From the NCBI RefSeq assembly GCF_002078505.1, contig NZ_LUAV01000004.1:450567-514566 (forward strand): DNA of 64,000 nucleotides. The letters are read 5' to 3'. The notes below the pieces were generated by a model. The model ran no database searches. It saw only the letters and a list, made by a program, of their open reading frames with translations, and was not told the DNA's origin. Positions 25,693 to 36,209 of the stretch are shown piece by piece. Every line of letters starts with the position of its first letter. Position 1 is the first letter of the stretch. This stretch comes from Ensifer aridi (lineage in GTDB: Bacteria > Pseudomonadota > Alphaproteobacteria > Rhizobiales > Rhizobiaceae). The position numbers and the translations under genes are program-made.

Positions 25693-27068
25693 CCCGCATG
25701 GCGAGAATCTGGAAAGGCGCTGCCCTGGCGGCGCTGATTGCCGCGGCGGCGAGCCTCCCCTCAGCGGCCGAAGAGGCGAGATTCGACACCGGCATGATCC
25801 CATCGCCGCATATATTGTTCCCGAAGCAAGACGCATCCGGGCTCGTCGTGCTGCTTTCCGGCGCGGACGGCTGGACCGAAAAGGAAAATGCCGTAGCGCG
25901 CTCGCTTTCCGGCGAGAATGCACTCGTCGTCGGCATCGACCTCAAGGCCTATCTGGCAGCGCTCGCCAAGGACGACGGAGATTGCATCTACACCGTCTCG
26001 GATATCGAATCCTTGAGCCAGCAGGTTCAACGTGCCGCCGGCAGCGGTGCCTATCGGCCGCCGGTCGTCGCCGGGGTCGGCGCCGGCGGCGCCATGGCGC
26101 TGGCGATCGCCGCCCAATCTCCCGCCGCGACGATCGGTAAGACCTTCGCGGTCGACCCTGAAGAGGGCATTCCCTTGAGCAAGCAACTCTGCACTCCGGC
26201 CGAGAAGGTGGCGAAGGGTGACCGCATGGTCTATGGCTTGACCGACGGACCCTTGCCGGATCCGGTCAGCGTCACGTTCACACCCTCGGCGTCCGCCGAG
26301 AGGCGCCAACATGTTGCCGCGCTCGTTGCGAAGCACCCGGACATCGAAACCGCGAACACAGAGGACGACGCCTATGCCGCCCTGTCCGGCGCACTCTCGG
26401 AATATCTGAAGGAGGGCGACGAAGCAGACAACCCGTTCGGTCTGCCGCTCACCGTCCTCGACGCGAAACCGTCACGCGACACCATGGCGGTGATCTATTC
26501 CGGCGATGGTGGGTGGCGCGATATCGACAGGGAGGTCGGCAATGCCCTGCAGCAGCAAGGTGTGCCGGTGGTCGGGGTGGATTCGCTCCGCTATTTCTGG
26601 TCGCAGCGCCAGCCGCAGGCGACCGCCGACGATCTCACCCGGATCATCAGCTACTATCGAAAGCGCTGGAATGTCCGCAACGTGCTGCTGATCGGATATT
26701 CCTTCGGCGCCGATATCCTGCCGCGCACCTACAATCTGCTTCCACCCGCGACCCGCGCCGGCGTGCGCCAGGTGACGCTCATGGCGCTGTCGCATCAGGC
26801 CGACTACAAGATATCCGTCCTCGGCTGGCTCGGCGCCGAAGGCGAGGGGAGTGCGGGCGACCCGGTGGACGATGTGAAGGCGATCGACCCGTCTCTCGTG
26901 CAGTGCATCTACGGCACGGAAGAAGAGGACGACGCCTGTCCGGACCTGAAGCCATCCGGCGTCGATGTGGTTGCGATCGACGGCGGCCACCATTTCGACG
27001 GCGACTATCCGGCCTTGACCCGCCGGGTCCTCGACGCGCTCGATCGGCGGCTCGCAACGGCGAAGTGA
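25689..27068 (+). CDS. acvB: AcvB/VirJ-type lysyl-phosphatidylglycerol hydrolase
   Basis: A 459-residue periplasmic protein with a signal peptide (IWKGAALAALIAAAASLPSAA) and two related alpha/beta-hydrolase-like halves. The C-terminal VirJ domain has the nucleophile elbow GYSFGAD (about residue 339), YSGDGGWRDIDREVG, and a late HHFDGDY histidine. In Agrobacterium AcvB hydrolyses lysyl-phosphatidylglycerol, the product of its operon partner lpiA; the adjacent, overlapping arrangement here is the same. The first half, with LLSGADGWTEKENAV, repeats the fold but appears to lack a GxSxG motif (GVGAGGA instead). Confidence 0.93.
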   Translation: MTRMARIWKGAALAALIAAAASLPSAAEEARFDTGMIPSPHILFPKQDASGLVVLLSGADGWTEKENAVARSLSGENALVVGIDLKAYLAALAKDDGDCIYTVSDIESLSQQVQRAAGSGAYRPPVVAGVGAGGAMALAIAAQSPAATIGKTFAVDPEEGIPLSKQLCTPAEKVAKGDRMVYGLTDGPLPDPVSVTFTPSASAERRQHVAALVAKHPDIETANTEDDAYAALSGALSEYLKEGDEADNPFGLPLTVLDAKPSRDTMAVIYSGDGGWRDIDREVGNALQQQGVPVVGVDSLRYFWSQRQPQATADDLTRIISYYRKRWNVRNVLLIGYSFGADILPRTYNLLPPATRAGVRQVTLMALSHQADYKISVLGWLGAEGEGSAGDPVDDVKAIDPSLVQCIYGTEEEDDACPDLKPSGVDVVAIDGGHHFDGDYPALTRRVLDALDRRLATAK

Positions 27069-27128
27069 TCCGCCTAGGTCAGAAGCAAGGGCTGTAGTTA
27101 TGAGGGGGCGGCTACGTCTGTACCGTAG

Positions 27129-27797
27129 CTATCGGGCGGCGGGCGATATCAGCGTGCTCGATGCTTCGCCGACGGCCTCGCTTATCGCGCGTCCCGCTTC
27201 CATCCGCACCTTGCCCTCCGCAACAAGCTGCAGCGCCAGCGGATAGGTCCTATGCTCGACCGTGAGGACGCGCGCGGCAAGCGTTTCCGGCGTATCGCCC
27301 GGAATAATCGGAACGGCGGCCTGCGCGACGATCGGGCCGTCGTCCATGCCTTCGGTCACGAAATGCACCGTGCAACCCGCAATCTTCATGCCGGCGTCGA
27401 TCGCGCGCTGGTGCGTGTGAAGCCCGGGGAAGAGCGGCAGCAGCGACGGGTGGATGTTGAGGATCCGTCCTTCGTAGCGCTGAATGAAGACCGCGGAAAG
27501 AAGCCGCATATAGCCGGCAAGGCAAAGGAAATCCGGCCGGAGCCGGTCAAGCTCGGCAAGGATCGCCGCTTCATGCGCTTCCTTGCTGGGGAAGTCCTTG
27601 CGCACGAAGGAGAAGGTAGAAATGCCGAGTGCTGCAGCCTTTTCGAGGCCGCCCGCATCCGCCTTGTCGGCGATGACGGCAATGATCTCGGCCGGAAAAT
27701 CCGGCGCCGCGGCAGCCTTCGCTAGCGAGAGCATGTTGGAACCGCCGCCGGAGATGAAGACGACAATCCTTTTCTTTCTATCCTCGGTCACGCTCAT
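27129..27797 (-). CDS. purN: Phosphoribosylglycinamide formyltransferase
   Basis: A 222-residue enzyme of purine synthesis (GAR to FGAR with 10-formyl-tetrahydrofolate). Landmarks are [10 protein letters not shown] at the start, LAGYMRLLS, the catalytic [23 protein letters not shown] and [19 protein letters not shown] 27797 overlaps the purM stop (ATGA), showing translational coupling. Confidence 0.96.
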   Translation of the reverse strand: MSVTEDRKKRIVVFISGGGSNMLSLAKAAAAPDFPAEIIAVIADKADAGGLEKAAALGISTFSFVRKDFPSKEAHEAAILAELDRLRPDFLCLAGYMRLLSAVFIQRYEGRILNIHPSLLPLFPGLHTHQRAIDAGMKIAGCTVHFVTEGMDDGPIVAQAAVPIIPGDTPETLAARVLTVEHRTYPLALQLVAEGKVRMEAGRAISEAVGEASSTLISPAAR

Positions 27798-28864
27798 ATG
27801 GCGAGGTTGCCCTTGTAGATCGTGCCGGCCGCGCCCTCGGCGCGGGCAACCATGCGGCCGAGCGTGAAGACCGTTTCGCCTTCGCCGGCAAGCACCTGAG
27901 CGACCCTGTTCGCTTCCGCCGCGGGAACGACGGCGATCATGCCCACACCGCAATTGAAGGTGCGCAGCATCTCGTTGGCGGCAACGCCGCCGGTCTTGGC
28001 CAGCCAGGAGAAAACGGCCGGCGGCTTGATGGCGTCGAGGTCGATCTCGGCGGCGAGGTGCTTCGGCAGCACCCGCGGAATATTCTCGGGGAAGCCGCCG
28101 CCGGTGATGTGCGCCAGTGCCTTGATCGCGCCGGTCTCGCGGATCGCCTTCAGGAGCGGCTTTACATAGATGCGGGTCGGCGTCATCAGGAGATCCGCCA
28201 GCGTCCCTTCGCCAAAGGGGGCAGGCGCATCCCAGGCAAGGCCCGACAGCGAAACGATCTTGCGCACCAGCGAATAGCCGTTCGAATGCACTCCGGAGGA
28301 AGCGAGGCCGAGGATGACGTCGCCTTCGGCAATGTCGCCCGCCGGCAGAAGCTGTCCGCGCTCGGCCGCGCCGACGGCGAAGCCGGCGAGGTCGTAATCG
28401 CCGCCGGAATACATGCCCGGCATCTCGGCCGTTTCGCCGCCGATGAGTGCGCAGCCCGCCTCGCGGCAGCCGGCGGCGATGCCTGCGACGATCGCCGCGC
28501 CCTGGTCGGGATCGAGCTTGCCGGTCGCGAAATAGTCGAGGAAGAACAAGGGTTCGGCGCCCTGCACGACGAGATCGTTGACGCACATGGCGACGAGGTC
28601 GACGCCGACGGTATCGTGCTTGTTGGCATCGATCGCGATCTTGAGCTTGGTGCCGACACCGTCATTCGCGGCAACCAGGACCGGATCGGAGAAACCCGCT
28701 GCCTTGAGATCGAAAAGGCCGCCGAAACCGCCGATCTCGCCGTCAGCGCCGGGACGCCGGGTCGAGCGTACGTGCGGCTTGATCTTCTCCACCATCAGGT
28801 TGCCGGCATCGATATCCACGCCTGCATCGCTATAGGTGAGGCCGTTCTTTCCCGACTGGCTCAT
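27794..28864 (-). CDS. purM: Phosphoribosylformylglycinamidine cyclo-ligase (AIR synthase)
   Basis: A 356-residue ATP-dependent enzyme making aminoimidazole ribotide. Typical segments are [68 protein letters not shown] and [16 protein letters not shown]. The start [11 protein letters not shown] fits the family; longer readings upstream have no homology. It forms an operon with purN, divergent from the AI-2E transporter gene across about 240 bases in which I see no purine riboswitch. Confidence 0.96.
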   Translation of the reverse strand: MSQSGKNGLTYSDAGVDIDAGNLMVEKIKPHVRSTRRPGADGEIGGFGGLFDLKAAGFSDPVLVAANDGVGTKLKIAIDANKHDTVGVDLVAMCVNDLVVQGAEPLFFLDYFATGKLDPDQGAAIVAGIAAGCREAGCALIGGETAEMPGMYSGGDYDLAGFAVGAAERGQLLPAGDIAEGDVILGLASSGVHSNGYSLVRKIVSLSGLAWDAPAPFGEGTLADLLMTPTRIYVKPLLKAIRETGAIKALAHITGGGFPENIPRVLPKHLAAEIDLDAIKPPAVFSWLAKTGGVAANEMLRTFNCGVGMIAVVPAAEANRVAQVLAGEGETVFTLGRMVARAEGAAGTIYKGNLAI

Positions 28865-29104
28865 GCTCGTTCTCCAAGGGCTCGTCGCGTATTGCGGATG
28901 CGATTGGCACGAGAGCCCGAGGAGTGCAAGCGGAGAGGCCGGCATTGCGGTCTTTTTTCACGTTTTTGCCCTTGTCCCTCTGGCGCCGAGCACCAAGACA
29001 GCGGATTGAGGGCTGTCGGGCTTGACCTCCGCGCACGCCGCACCCTATCTCGTCCGACGAAGGGACACGCGGCACGGTGTGTCGGACGCGCGACGGGGAA
29101 CGTC

Positions 29105-30226
29105 ATGGGCAATCGGGTCAGCGGTTTGGGACTTCAGCGCCAGCTTTTCTTCTGGCTTCTGGTGCTCGCCGGCTTCATCGTCTTCCTGACGATCTTCAGT
29201 TCCATCCTGCTGCCATTTCTCGCCGGCATGGCGCTCGCCTATTTCCTCGACCCGGTGGCCGACCGGCTGCAACGGCTGGGCCTCAGCCGCCTGATGGCGA
29301 CGATCGTCATTCTGGTCGCCTTCGTCGTCATTTTCGCATTGTCACTGATGATCATCATACCGCTGATCTTCACGCAGGCCGCCGATTTCATCCAGAAGAT
29401 GCCCGGCTATGTCGCCCGGCTCCAAGCCTTTATCACTGACACCACCCAGTCGACCATCGTGCCCGATTGGCTCGAGGGTCAGATGGCCGCGATCAAAGAG
29501 AATTCGGCCAAGCTTCTGGAGCAGGGCGCACTCTTCCTCGGCACCTTGTTCCAGCAGCTTTGGAACTCCGGCATGGCGCTGCTCGACATTCTGTCGCTCT
29601 TCATCATTACGCCGGTCGTCGCCTTCTATCTGTTGCTCGACTGGGATCACATGGTCGAGAAAGTAGATAGTTGGATTCCGCGCGACCACGTGGAGGTCGT
29701 GCGTCAGATCGCCCGCGACATGAACGTGACGATCGCCGGCTTCGTTCGCGGCCAGGGATCGCTCTGCGTTATCCTCGGCGTCTACTACGCCGTCGGCCTG
29801 TCCCTGGTCGGTCTGAATTTCGGGCTGCTGATCGGCTTTTTTGCCGGCATGATCAGCTTCATCCCCTATGTCGGTTCGCTGGTCGGCCTTGTCCTTGCCG
29901 TGGGCGTCGCGCTCGTCCAGTTCTGGCCGGACTACATATGGATCGCGCTCGTCCTCGTCGTTTTCTTCACCGGTCAGTTTCTCGAGGGCAACATTCTCCA
30001 GCCGAAGCTGGTCGGCAAGAGCGTCGGCCTCCATCCCGTCTGGCTGATGTTCGCACTGCTCGCTTTCGGCGCGCTCTTCGGCTTCGTCGGCCTTCTCGTC
30101 GCGGTGCCGGCGGCGGCGGCGATCGGCGTCCTTGTTCGCTTCGGCATACAGCGGTACCTTGATAGCGATCTCTATCACGGGCATAGGACGGCGGCGAACC
30201 AGCAGGAAGGCAACGACCCCCGCTGA
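29105..30226 (+). CDS. AI-2E transporter (PerM) family membrane protein
   Basis: A 373-residue inner-membrane protein with about eight membrane segments. An N-terminal hydrophobic cluster (FFWLLVLAGFIVFLTIFSS) and LDPVADRLQRLGLSR are followed by a soluble loop, then the conserved GFVRGQGSLCVILGVYYAVGLSLVGL and PYVGSLVGLVLAVGVAL blocks. The family includes autoinducer-2 exporters and sodium/proton antiporter-like members; the substrate here is unknown. It lies 22 bases before hdaA on the same strand, an order I recall as conserved in rhizobia. Confidence 0.88.
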   Translation: MGNRVSGLGLQRQLFFWLLVLAGFIVFLTIFSSILLPFLAGMALAYFLDPVADRLQRLGLSRLMATIVILVAFVVIFALSLMIIIPLIFTQAADFIQKMPGYVARLQAFITDTTQSTIVPDWLEGQMAAIKENSAKLLEQGALFLGTLFQQLWNSGMALLDILSLFIITPVVAFYLLLDWDHMVEKVDSWIPRDHVEVVRQIARDMNVTIAGFVRGQGSLCVILGVYYAVGLSLVGLNFGLLIGFFAGMISFIPYVGSLVGLVLAVGVALVQFWPDYIWIALVLVVFFTGQFLEGNILQPKLVGKSVGLHPVWLMFALLAFGALFGFVGLLVAVPAAAAIGVLVRFGIQRYLDSDLYHGHRTAANQQEGNDPR

Positions 30227-30248
30227 ATGCCATCGTCCAGAGCAAAGC

Positions 30249-30938
30249 ATGACAAGACCCCCTCACGAACAATTGCCGCTCGTCTTCGGCCATGATCCGG
30301 CTACGGGTCGGGAGGATTTGCTCGTTTCCGACCGGCTGAGCGCGGCCATCGCCATCGTCGATCACTGGCCGGATTGGCCGTCCCCCGTCGTCATCATCGC
30401 CGGACCGGTAGGTTCCGGCAAATCGCATCTCGCGAGCATCTGGCGCGAGAAAGCGGGAGCCGAGGCGATCCATCCCGTCGCCGGATCGAATGCCGCCGAC
30501 ATCGCCGCGTTAAGGCCGGTTCTCTTCGAGGATGCCGATCGTGAGGGCTTCGATGACACGACGCTCTTCCATGTCATCAACAGCGTGCGCCAGAACGGCA
30601 CGGCATTGCTGATGACGTCGCGGCTGTGGCCGATGTCCTGGCCGGTGACCCTTCCCGACCTGCGTTCCCGGCTGAAGGCCGCCACCGTCGTCGAGATCGG
30701 CGAGCCCGACGACGAGTTGCTGACGCAGGTACTGATCAAGCTCTTCGCCGACCGCCAGCTTCTCGTCGACGAACGCCTCGTCGGCTATATCGTCGCGCGT
30801 ATGGAGCGCTCCTTGGAGGCGGCCCAGACGATCGTCGAGCGGCTCGATCATATGGCGCTCGCCCGCGGCACGCGGCTGACGCGCGCGCTCGCCGCAGAAG
30901 TCTTGGAGGAGCTGGCAAATGCCGGCCGGCCGGATTGA
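30249..30938 (+). CDS. hdaA: DnaA regulatory inactivation protein HdaA
   Basis: A 229-residue AAA-type protein related to DnaA domain III. Near the N-terminus QLPLVF is a beta-clamp-binding motif, then [14 protein letters not shown] is Walker A, PVLFEDAD a Walker B-like segment, and [24 protein letters not shown] the sensor region. With the DNA-loaded clamp, HdaA stimulates ATP hydrolysis by DnaA and prevents over-initiation. ATG 30249 gives the family N-terminus; an upstream in-frame start would overlap the transporter gene. ppk follows after 65 bases. Confidence 0.92.
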   Translation: MTRPPHEQLPLVFGHDPATGREDLLVSDRLSAAIAIVDHWPDWPSPVVIIAGPVGSGKSHLASIWREKAGAEAIHPVAGSNAADIAALRPVLFEDADREGFDDTTLFHVINSVRQNGTALLMTSRLWPMSWPVTLPDLRSRLKAATVVEIGEPDDELLTQVLIKLFADRQLLVDERLVGYIVARMERSLEAAQTIVERLDHMALARGTRLTRALAAEVLEELANAGRPD

Positions 30939-30956
30939 CTGTCACAGTTCCGTCGT
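30939..30956 (+). promoter_or_regulatory. PHO-box-like sequence upstream of ppk
   Basis: CTGTCAC-AGTT-CCGTCGT matches the PhoB consensus CTGTCAT-N4-CTGTCAT at 6/7 and 5/7 positions with correct 11-base phasing. It begins on the base after the hdaA stop and lies 48 bases before the ppk ATG. PhoB control of ppk is common in proteobacteria. Confidence 0.5.
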
Positions 30957-31003
30957 CAAAGTGGGATAGCGCGTTCATTCGGAGTAATGGGGTTTTGAAG
31001 GGC

Positions 31004-33214
31004 ATGGACAAGGCGACGTCTGCAATCACCGAACACGAGGCGCCCGTTGAGCAAAAACGTGAAGCGCCCGTGGAGCAGTTGGATCTCCTGACGGCCCCCG
31101 AGCGTTTCATCAACCGCGAATTCTCCTGGCTTCAGTTCAATCGCCGCGTCCTCGAAGAGACGTTGAACACCGCTCATCCGCTCCTGGAGCGCGTCCGCTT
31201 CCTCTCGATCTCGGCCGCCAACCTCGATGAATTCTTCATGGTTCGCGTCGCGGGTCTCGAGGGGCAGGTGCGTTCGGGACTTTCGCTGCGCAGCCCCGAT
31301 GGCAAGACGCCGGCCGAAACGCTCGATGAAATCCTGCAGGAGGTCGACAATCTCCAGATGGAGCAGCAGGCGTCGCTTGCCGTCCTTCAGCAATATCTTG
31401 CCAAGGAAGACATTCTCATCGTCCGCCCGGCATCTCTGTCGGCGCAGGACAGGAGCTGGCTCGCCAACGAATTCGACCAGTCGATCTTCCCGGTCCTGAC
31501 GCCGCTGTCGATCGACCCGGCGCATCCGTTCCCGTTCATCCCCAACCTCGGTTTCTCGATCGGGCTGCAACTCGTCAGCAAGACCGGCCGCGAGCCGATG
31601 ACGGCGCTCCTGCGCCTGCCGGTGGCGCTCGACCGCTTCATTCGCCTGCCGGACGTCAAGAACGTCATTCGCTACATCACGCTCGAAGACGTTGTCGGCC
31701 AATTCATAGACCGGCTCTTCCCCGGCTATGAGGTGCAGGGCTCGGGCACGTTCCGTATCATTCGCGACAGCGATATCGAAGTCGAGGAAGAGGCGGAAGA
31801 CCTCGTCCGTCTGTTCGAGACGGCGCTCAAGCGCCGCCGTCGAGGGTCGGTGATCCGGATCGAAACGGATTCCGAGATGCCCGCCTCGCTGCGCCAGTTC
31901 GTGGTGCACGAGCTCGGCGTTCCGGAAAATCGTGTCGCCGTTTTGCCCGGCTTGCTCGCGCTCAACACGCTCTCGGAAATCACCAAAGCGCCGCGGGATG
32001 ACCTGCGTTTCGAGCCTTACAATCCGCGCTTCCCCGAGCGCGTACGCGAGCATGGCGGCGATTGCCTTGCCGCCATCCGTGAGAAGGACATGGTGGTCCA
32101 CCATCCCTATGAATCCTTCGATGTCGTCGTACAGTTTCTGTTGCAGGCGGCGCGCGACCCGGACGTGCTGGCAATCAAGCAGACGCTCTATCGAACCTCG
32201 AACGACAGCCCGATCGTGCGCGCTCTGATCGATGCCGCCGAGGCCGGCAAGTCGGTGACGGCGCTCGTAGAATTGAAGGCTCGATTCGACGAGGAAGCCA
32301 ACATCCGTTGGGCGCGCGACCTCGAGCGCGCCGGCGTCCAGGTCGTCTTCGGCTTCATAGAATTGAAGACCCACGCCAAGATGTCGATGGTCGTCCGCCG
32401 CGAGGAGGGCAAGCTCAGAACCTATTGCCACCTCGGAACCGGCAACTATCACCCGGTCACGGCGAAAATCTACACCGACCTGTCGTTCTTCACCTGCAAC
32501 CCGGTGATCGCCCACGATATGGCGAATATCTTCAACTTCATCACCGGCTACGGCGAGCCGGAGGCCGGCATGAAGCTGGCGGTCTCGCCCCATACGCTGC
32601 GCCCGCGCATCCTGAAGCACGTCGATGAAGAGATCGCGCATGCGGAGGCGGGCCGGCCGGCGGCGATCTGGATGAAGATGAATTCGCTCGTCGATCCGGA
32701 CATCATCGATGCGCTCTACAGGGCCAGTCGCGCGGGCGTCGAGATCGATCTCGTCGTGCGCGGTATCTGCTGCCTGCGTCCGCAGGTGCCCGGTCTCTCC
32801 GACAATATCCGGGTCAAATCCATCGTCGGCCGCTTCCTCGAGCATTCGCGCATATTCTGCTTCGGCAACGGGCACGGTCTTCCTTCGGAAAATGCTCTTG
32901 TCTATATAGGCTCGGCGGATATGATGCCGCGCAATCTGGACAGGCGGGTCGAGACGCTCGTGCCGCTCATCAACCGCACTGTGCACGAACAGGTTCTTTC
33001 GCAGATCATGCTGGGCAATCTCATCGACAACCAGCAGAGCTACGAGATTCTTCCGGACGGCACCTCGCGTCGGATGGAGGTGGGCAAGGACGCCGAGCCG
33101 TTCAACGCGCAGCATTATTTCATGACCAACCCGAGCCTTTCGGGTCGGGGTGAAGCTCTGAAGTCCAGCGCACCGAAGCTGATTGCCGGCTGGAAAAGCG
33201 GTTGGCGCAAGTAA
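31004..33214 (+). CDS. ppk: Polyphosphate kinase
   Basis: A 736-residue Ppk1 that polymerises the gamma-phosphate of ATP into polyphosphate. Family landmarks are [91 protein letters not shown] and the phospho-histidine region [21 protein letters not shown]. Length is usual apart from about 30 poorly conserved N-terminal residues containing a near-repeat, EAPVEQ. TTG 30995 is a possible alternative start. It is followed by ppx, giving a synthesis/degradation pair. Confidence 0.97.
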   Translation: MDKATSAITEHEAPVEQKREAPVEQLDLLTAPERFINREFSWLQFNRRVLEETLNTAHPLLERVRFLSISAANLDEFFMVRVAGLEGQVRSGLSLRSPDGKTPAETLDEILQEVDNLQMEQQASLAVLQQYLAKEDILIVRPASLSAQDRSWLANEFDQSIFPVLTPLSIDPAHPFPFIPNLGFSIGLQLVSKTGREPMTALLRLPVALDRFIRLPDVKNVIRYITLEDVVGQFIDRLFPGYEVQGSGTFRIIRDSDIEVEEEAEDLVRLFETALKRRRRGSVIRIETDSEMPASLRQFVVHELGVPENRVAVLPGLLALNTLSEITKAPRDDLRFEPYNPRFPERVREHGGDCLAAIREKDMVVHHPYESFDVVVQFLLQAARDPDVLAIKQTLYRTSNDSPIVRALIDAAEAGKSVTALVELKARFDEEANIRWARDLERAGVQVVFGFIELKTHAKMSMVVRREEGKLRTYCHLGTGNYHPVTAKIYTDLSFFTCNPVIAHDMANIFNFITGYGEPEAGMKLAVSPHTLRPRILKHVDEEIAHAEAGRPAAIWMKMNSLVDPDIIDALYRASRAGVEIDLVVRGICCLRPQVPGLSDNIRVKSIVGRFLEHSRIFCFGNGHGLPSENALVYIGSADMMPRNLDRRVETLVPLINRTVHEQVLSQIMLGNLIDNQQSYEILPDGTSRRMEVGKDAEPFNAQHYFMTNPSLSGRGEALKSSAPKLIAGWKSGWRK

Positions 33215-33225
33215 ACTGGAATTGC

Positions 33226-34749
33226 ATGGCCGAATCTGAAGCGCAGGGGCGTTTGCCCGGTATCCGCCCGGTTTCCGTTGTGGATATCGGGTCTAACTCC
33301 ATTCGCCTCGTTGTCTATGAGGGGCTGAGCCGTTCGCCGGCGATGCTTTTCAACGAGAAAGTGATGTGCGGTCTCGGCAAGGGCATCGACGCGACGGGCC
33401 GCATGGAGGACGAGAGCGTCCAACGGGCGCTGAAGGCGCTGCAGCGCTTTCGGGCGCTCTCCGACCAGGCGCGCTCGTCAAAGATGTATGTGCTGGCAAC
33501 GGCCGCCGCACGCGAAGCGACAAACGGCGCAGCCTTCATTGAAAAGGCGGAAGCCATCCTCGGACAAAAGGTACGGATCCTGAGCGGCGAGGAGGAAGCC
33601 TATTACTCCGCGATGGGTATCGTCAGCGGCTATCACGATCCGGATGGTGTCGTTGGCGACCTCGGCGGCGGTTCGCTGGAGCTCGTAGAGGTCGAAGGAA
33701 GGCGCATCGGCAACGGTATAACGCTGCCGCTCGGGGGTATCCGACTCTTCGAACACAGCAACGGCTCCCTGAGCAGGGCACGAACCTGGACACGGAAGTT
33801 CATGAGGAGCGCCGAGGTCCTGACGAAGGGAACCGGACGGACCTTCTATGCCGTTGGCGGAACGTGGCGATCCATCGCCAAGCTCCACATGGAGATGCTC
33901 AATTATCCGCTGCATATGATGCAGGGCTACGAGATCTCCTTTGACGAAGCGATGGCGATCCTGACCGAAGTGATCGAACCGAAGAACCTCAAGCCGTCCG
34001 CCTACGCGACGATTTCCAAGAGCCGCCGAAGCCTCTTGCCTTTCGGTGCGGTGACGATGCAAGAGGCGATCTCTATCATGAAGCCGGGGCGCATCTCTTT
34101 CTCCGCGCTCGGCGTTCGCGAAGGCTACCTGTATTCGCTGCTTTCCGATGAGGAGCGTCTGCAGGACCCGTTGCTGGCGGCCGCCGACGAGATCGCCATA
34201 CTGCGCGCCCGCTCCCCGGAACACGCCCGCGAGCTTGCGGAATGGACCGGCCGTATGGTGCCTTATTTCGGCATCGAGGAAACCGAGGAGGAGAGCCGCT
34301 ACCGTCAGGCTGCCTGTCTCTTGGCCGACATCAGCTGGCGCGCGCATCCGGACTATCGCGGCCTGCAGGCCCTCAACATCATCGCCCACTCGGCCTTCAC
34401 CGGCATCACCCATGCCGGTCGGGCCTATATCGCACTAGCGAATTACTACCGTCTTGAGGGCCTCAACGACGATGGCGCCACAAGTCCGCTGGCCGGCATC
34501 ACGACGCCGCGCCTGCTCGAATTGGCGAAGCTTCTGGGTGGCCTGCTGCGCGTCGCTTATCTCTTCTCGGCATCCATGCCGGGCGTGGCGCGTCATCTGA
34601 CATTGCGGCCATCGCAACAGCCGGATATCGATCTCGAATTCGTGGTTCCGGCAGCCTATGCCGATTTCGCGGGCGAACGCCTGGACGGTCGTCTCCAGCA
34701 GCTCGCCAAGCTGACCGGGAAGAGACTCGCCTTCCGCTTCGAGCGCTGA
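33226..34749 (+). CDS. ppx: Exopolyphosphatase (Ppx/GppA family)
   Basis: A roughly 507-residue enzyme that removes terminal phosphate from polyphosphate (and, in relatives, pppGpp). ASKHA-fold motifs include VVDIGSNSIRLVVYE at the start, LATAAAREATNG, LSGEEEAYYS and GDLGGGSLELVEV. The C-terminal half contains an HD-like helical region (AHPDYRGLQALNIIAHSAFTGITHAGRAYIALA). ATG 33226 is preferred; a TTG at 33202 would overlap the ppk end. It is co-oriented with ppk and eleven bases after it. Confidence 0.94.
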   Translation: MAESEAQGRLPGIRPVSVVDIGSNSIRLVVYEGLSRSPAMLFNEKVMCGLGKGIDATGRMEDESVQRALKALQRFRALSDQARSSKMYVLATAAAREATNGAAFIEKAEAILGQKVRILSGEEEAYYSAMGIVSGYHDPDGVVGDLGGGSLELVEVEGRRIGNGITLPLGGIRLFEHSNGSLSRARTWTRKFMRSAEVLTKGTGRTFYAVGGTWRSIAKLHMEMLNYPLHMMQGYEISFDEAMAILTEVIEPKNLKPSAYATISKSRRSLLPFGAVTMQEAISIMKPGRISFSALGVREGYLYSLLSDEERLQDPLLAAADEIAILRARSPEHARELAEWTGRMVPYFGIEETEEESRYRQAACLLADISWRAHPDYRGLQALNIIAHSAFTGITHAGRAYIALANYYRLEGLNDDGATSPLAGITTPRLLELAKLLGGLLRVAYLFSASMPGVARHLTLRPSQQPDIDLEFVVPAAYADFAGERLDGRLQQLAKLTGKRLAFRFER

Positions 34750-34765
34750 GGGATCTGCCCAAGCG

Positions 34766-34802
34766 GGAAGAGGCCGCGCGGGTATTCCGCGCGGCCTCTT
34801 CC
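34766..34802. terminator. Long hairpin between convergent ppx and phytase-like gene
   Basis: Perfect 16-bp arms (34766-34781 and 34787-34802) with a 5-base loop, located in the short gap between two convergent genes. There is no T-tract, but stem strength and position suggest a bidirectional terminator. Confidence 0.8.
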
Positions 34803-34806
34803 ATCG

Positions 34807-36165
34807 TTATTCGGCCTTCAGGAATTCGCCGACCTCGAGCAGCACGAATTCGTTGTCGTCCGCCTTGTCGAGAGAGCGTCCGGCGGAGAAGGGCAGGTTG
34901 TTGTCGTTGCCGACGACGATGTGCGTTTCGTCCACGCGGTCGACATTCTCGATCGTGACGAAGGGCATATCATAGTAGCCCTCGCCGCCACCCTGGCGCT
35001 TCCGGTTGTCCGGATCGGCAATCTTCAAGAGATCGATGTAGCCGATCTTGCGCACCGCCTTGCCGACGTTTTCCTCGCTCATCTCGATCTTGTAGATGCG
35101 CTTCAGCTTGGATCCGACCGCAAAGCAATCCGGCTTCGGATCCTTGGGATCCGCACAGGCCTTGTCGAGGGTGCCGGCACCATTGTCGCGCTCGATCACC
35201 AGCGCGGTTTTTTCGTCGAGCATGTTGAAGTCGCCGATCGCCTCGCCGCCTTCCGCGAGCGGATAGAGCCAGCTACGTCCGGTCCATGCCTTGCTGGCGA
35301 CGTCGAGTTCAATGATGCGCAGGGCCGGGCGGCCATCGGCCTGCTCCACTGTCTCGTTGTCCGTCCAGATCGGTCCTTCGAGCAGGCCGTAGAGCTTCGT
35401 GCCGTCCTTGGACAGCGCCAGCCCTTCATAACCGCCGGATCGTTTCAAATTGAAGACCGGCATCTTCTTGGAGGGGTCCGCCTGCAGCGTCAGTGTCGGA
35501 TTGTCAGGCGAGAGCACCGGCGTGCCGTCGACCGTCGTCGGAACGACGTCGGTGAGCTTGCCGGTGGTGTCGAACTTCAGGAGATAGGGGCCGAACTCCT
35601 CACCAAACCAGAAGCCGTCGGCGACAGGCTGGATCGACTCGACGTCGAAGTCGCCGCCGGTGAGATAGCGTGTGGCCGAACCTTCCATGACGATCGGGAA
35701 GGGCGCCTTGCGCTCCGGGTCGGACAGGAAGACGGTTTTAAGCAATTCGACCTTGCCGGCGTCCCAGTCGATCTTGAGGTGATGCAGCATCAGCATGGCA
35801 TCGGTCGAGTTGAGCTTGTTGCCGAAGCCGTTATCCGACAGGCTCCAGAAGGTTCCGTCCCCCATCGCCTTGATGCCGGAGAAGCCCTGCATCGGCTGAC
35901 CGTTGAAGGGGAGCGACAGGCGCGTCGGCCGAACGCCGTCCTTGCCCGGCACGCTGCCGAGCTTGGTCGCGCGCTTGCGGTCGGCTGTGGAGAACTTGCC
36001 CGAGGTCTTCAGATAGTCCGCGGCATCGGCCGGAGCAGCGATGATCGTGTTGGCCGCAAGGATCGCGTGCGCCTTCAGCGTTGCCGGGAAGGCCTTCTCC
36101 TCGGCAAGTGCCGCGCTCGACATCAAAAGCGTCAGCGCCACGGTGGCAAAAAAGGATCTCGTCAT
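34807..36165 (-). CDS. Secreted esterase-like/phytase-like protein
   Basis: A 452-residue periplasmic protein with a signal peptide (RSFFATVALTLLMSSAALA). The rest fits the 'esterase-like activity of phytase' beta-propeller family: GFSGIKAMGDGTFWSLSDNGFGNK, FDVESIQPVADGFWFGEEFGPYLLKF, GGYEGLALSKDGTKLYGLLEGP and GGEAIGDFNMLDEKTALVIERDNG. Such proteins are thought to release phosphate from organic esters, although few are biochemically proven. It faces ppx and ppk, and two PHO-box-like half-sites lie upstream, consistent with a phosphate-scavenging role. A GTG at 36174 is an alternative start. Confidence 0.82.
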   Translation of the reverse strand: MTRSFFATVALTLLMSSAALAEEKAFPATLKAHAILAANTIIAAPADAADYLKTSGKFSTADRKRATKLGSVPGKDGVRPTRLSLPFNGQPMQGFSGIKAMGDGTFWSLSDNGFGNKLNSTDAMLMLHHLKIDWDAGKVELLKTVFLSDPERKAPFPIVMEGSATRYLTGGDFDVESIQPVADGFWFGEEFGPYLLKFDTTGKLTDVVPTTVDGTPVLSPDNPTLTLQADPSKKMPVFNLKRSGGYEGLALSKDGTKLYGLLEGPIWTDNETVEQADGRPALRIIELDVASKAWTGRSWLYPLAEGGEAIGDFNMLDEKTALVIERDNGAGTLDKACADPKDPKPDCFAVGSKLKRIYKIEMSEENVGKAVRKIGYIDLLKIADPDNRKRQGGGEGYYDMPFVTIENVDRVDETHIVVGNDNNLPFSAGRSLDKADDNEFVLLEVGEFLKAE

Positions 36166-36209
36166 GTAGTTCACCCAAGTTTGGAGGAAAGAACGATCCC
36201 CGATAGGCG

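Noticed and set aside
28865..29104. Purine riboswitch or regulatory RNA before purM
   Set aside because: No recognisable aptamer core; the region looks like an ordinary divergent promoter gap.
30956..33115. 719-codon open frame opposite ppk
   Set aside because: Antisense shadow of a well-conserved gene; composition is unlike a real protein.
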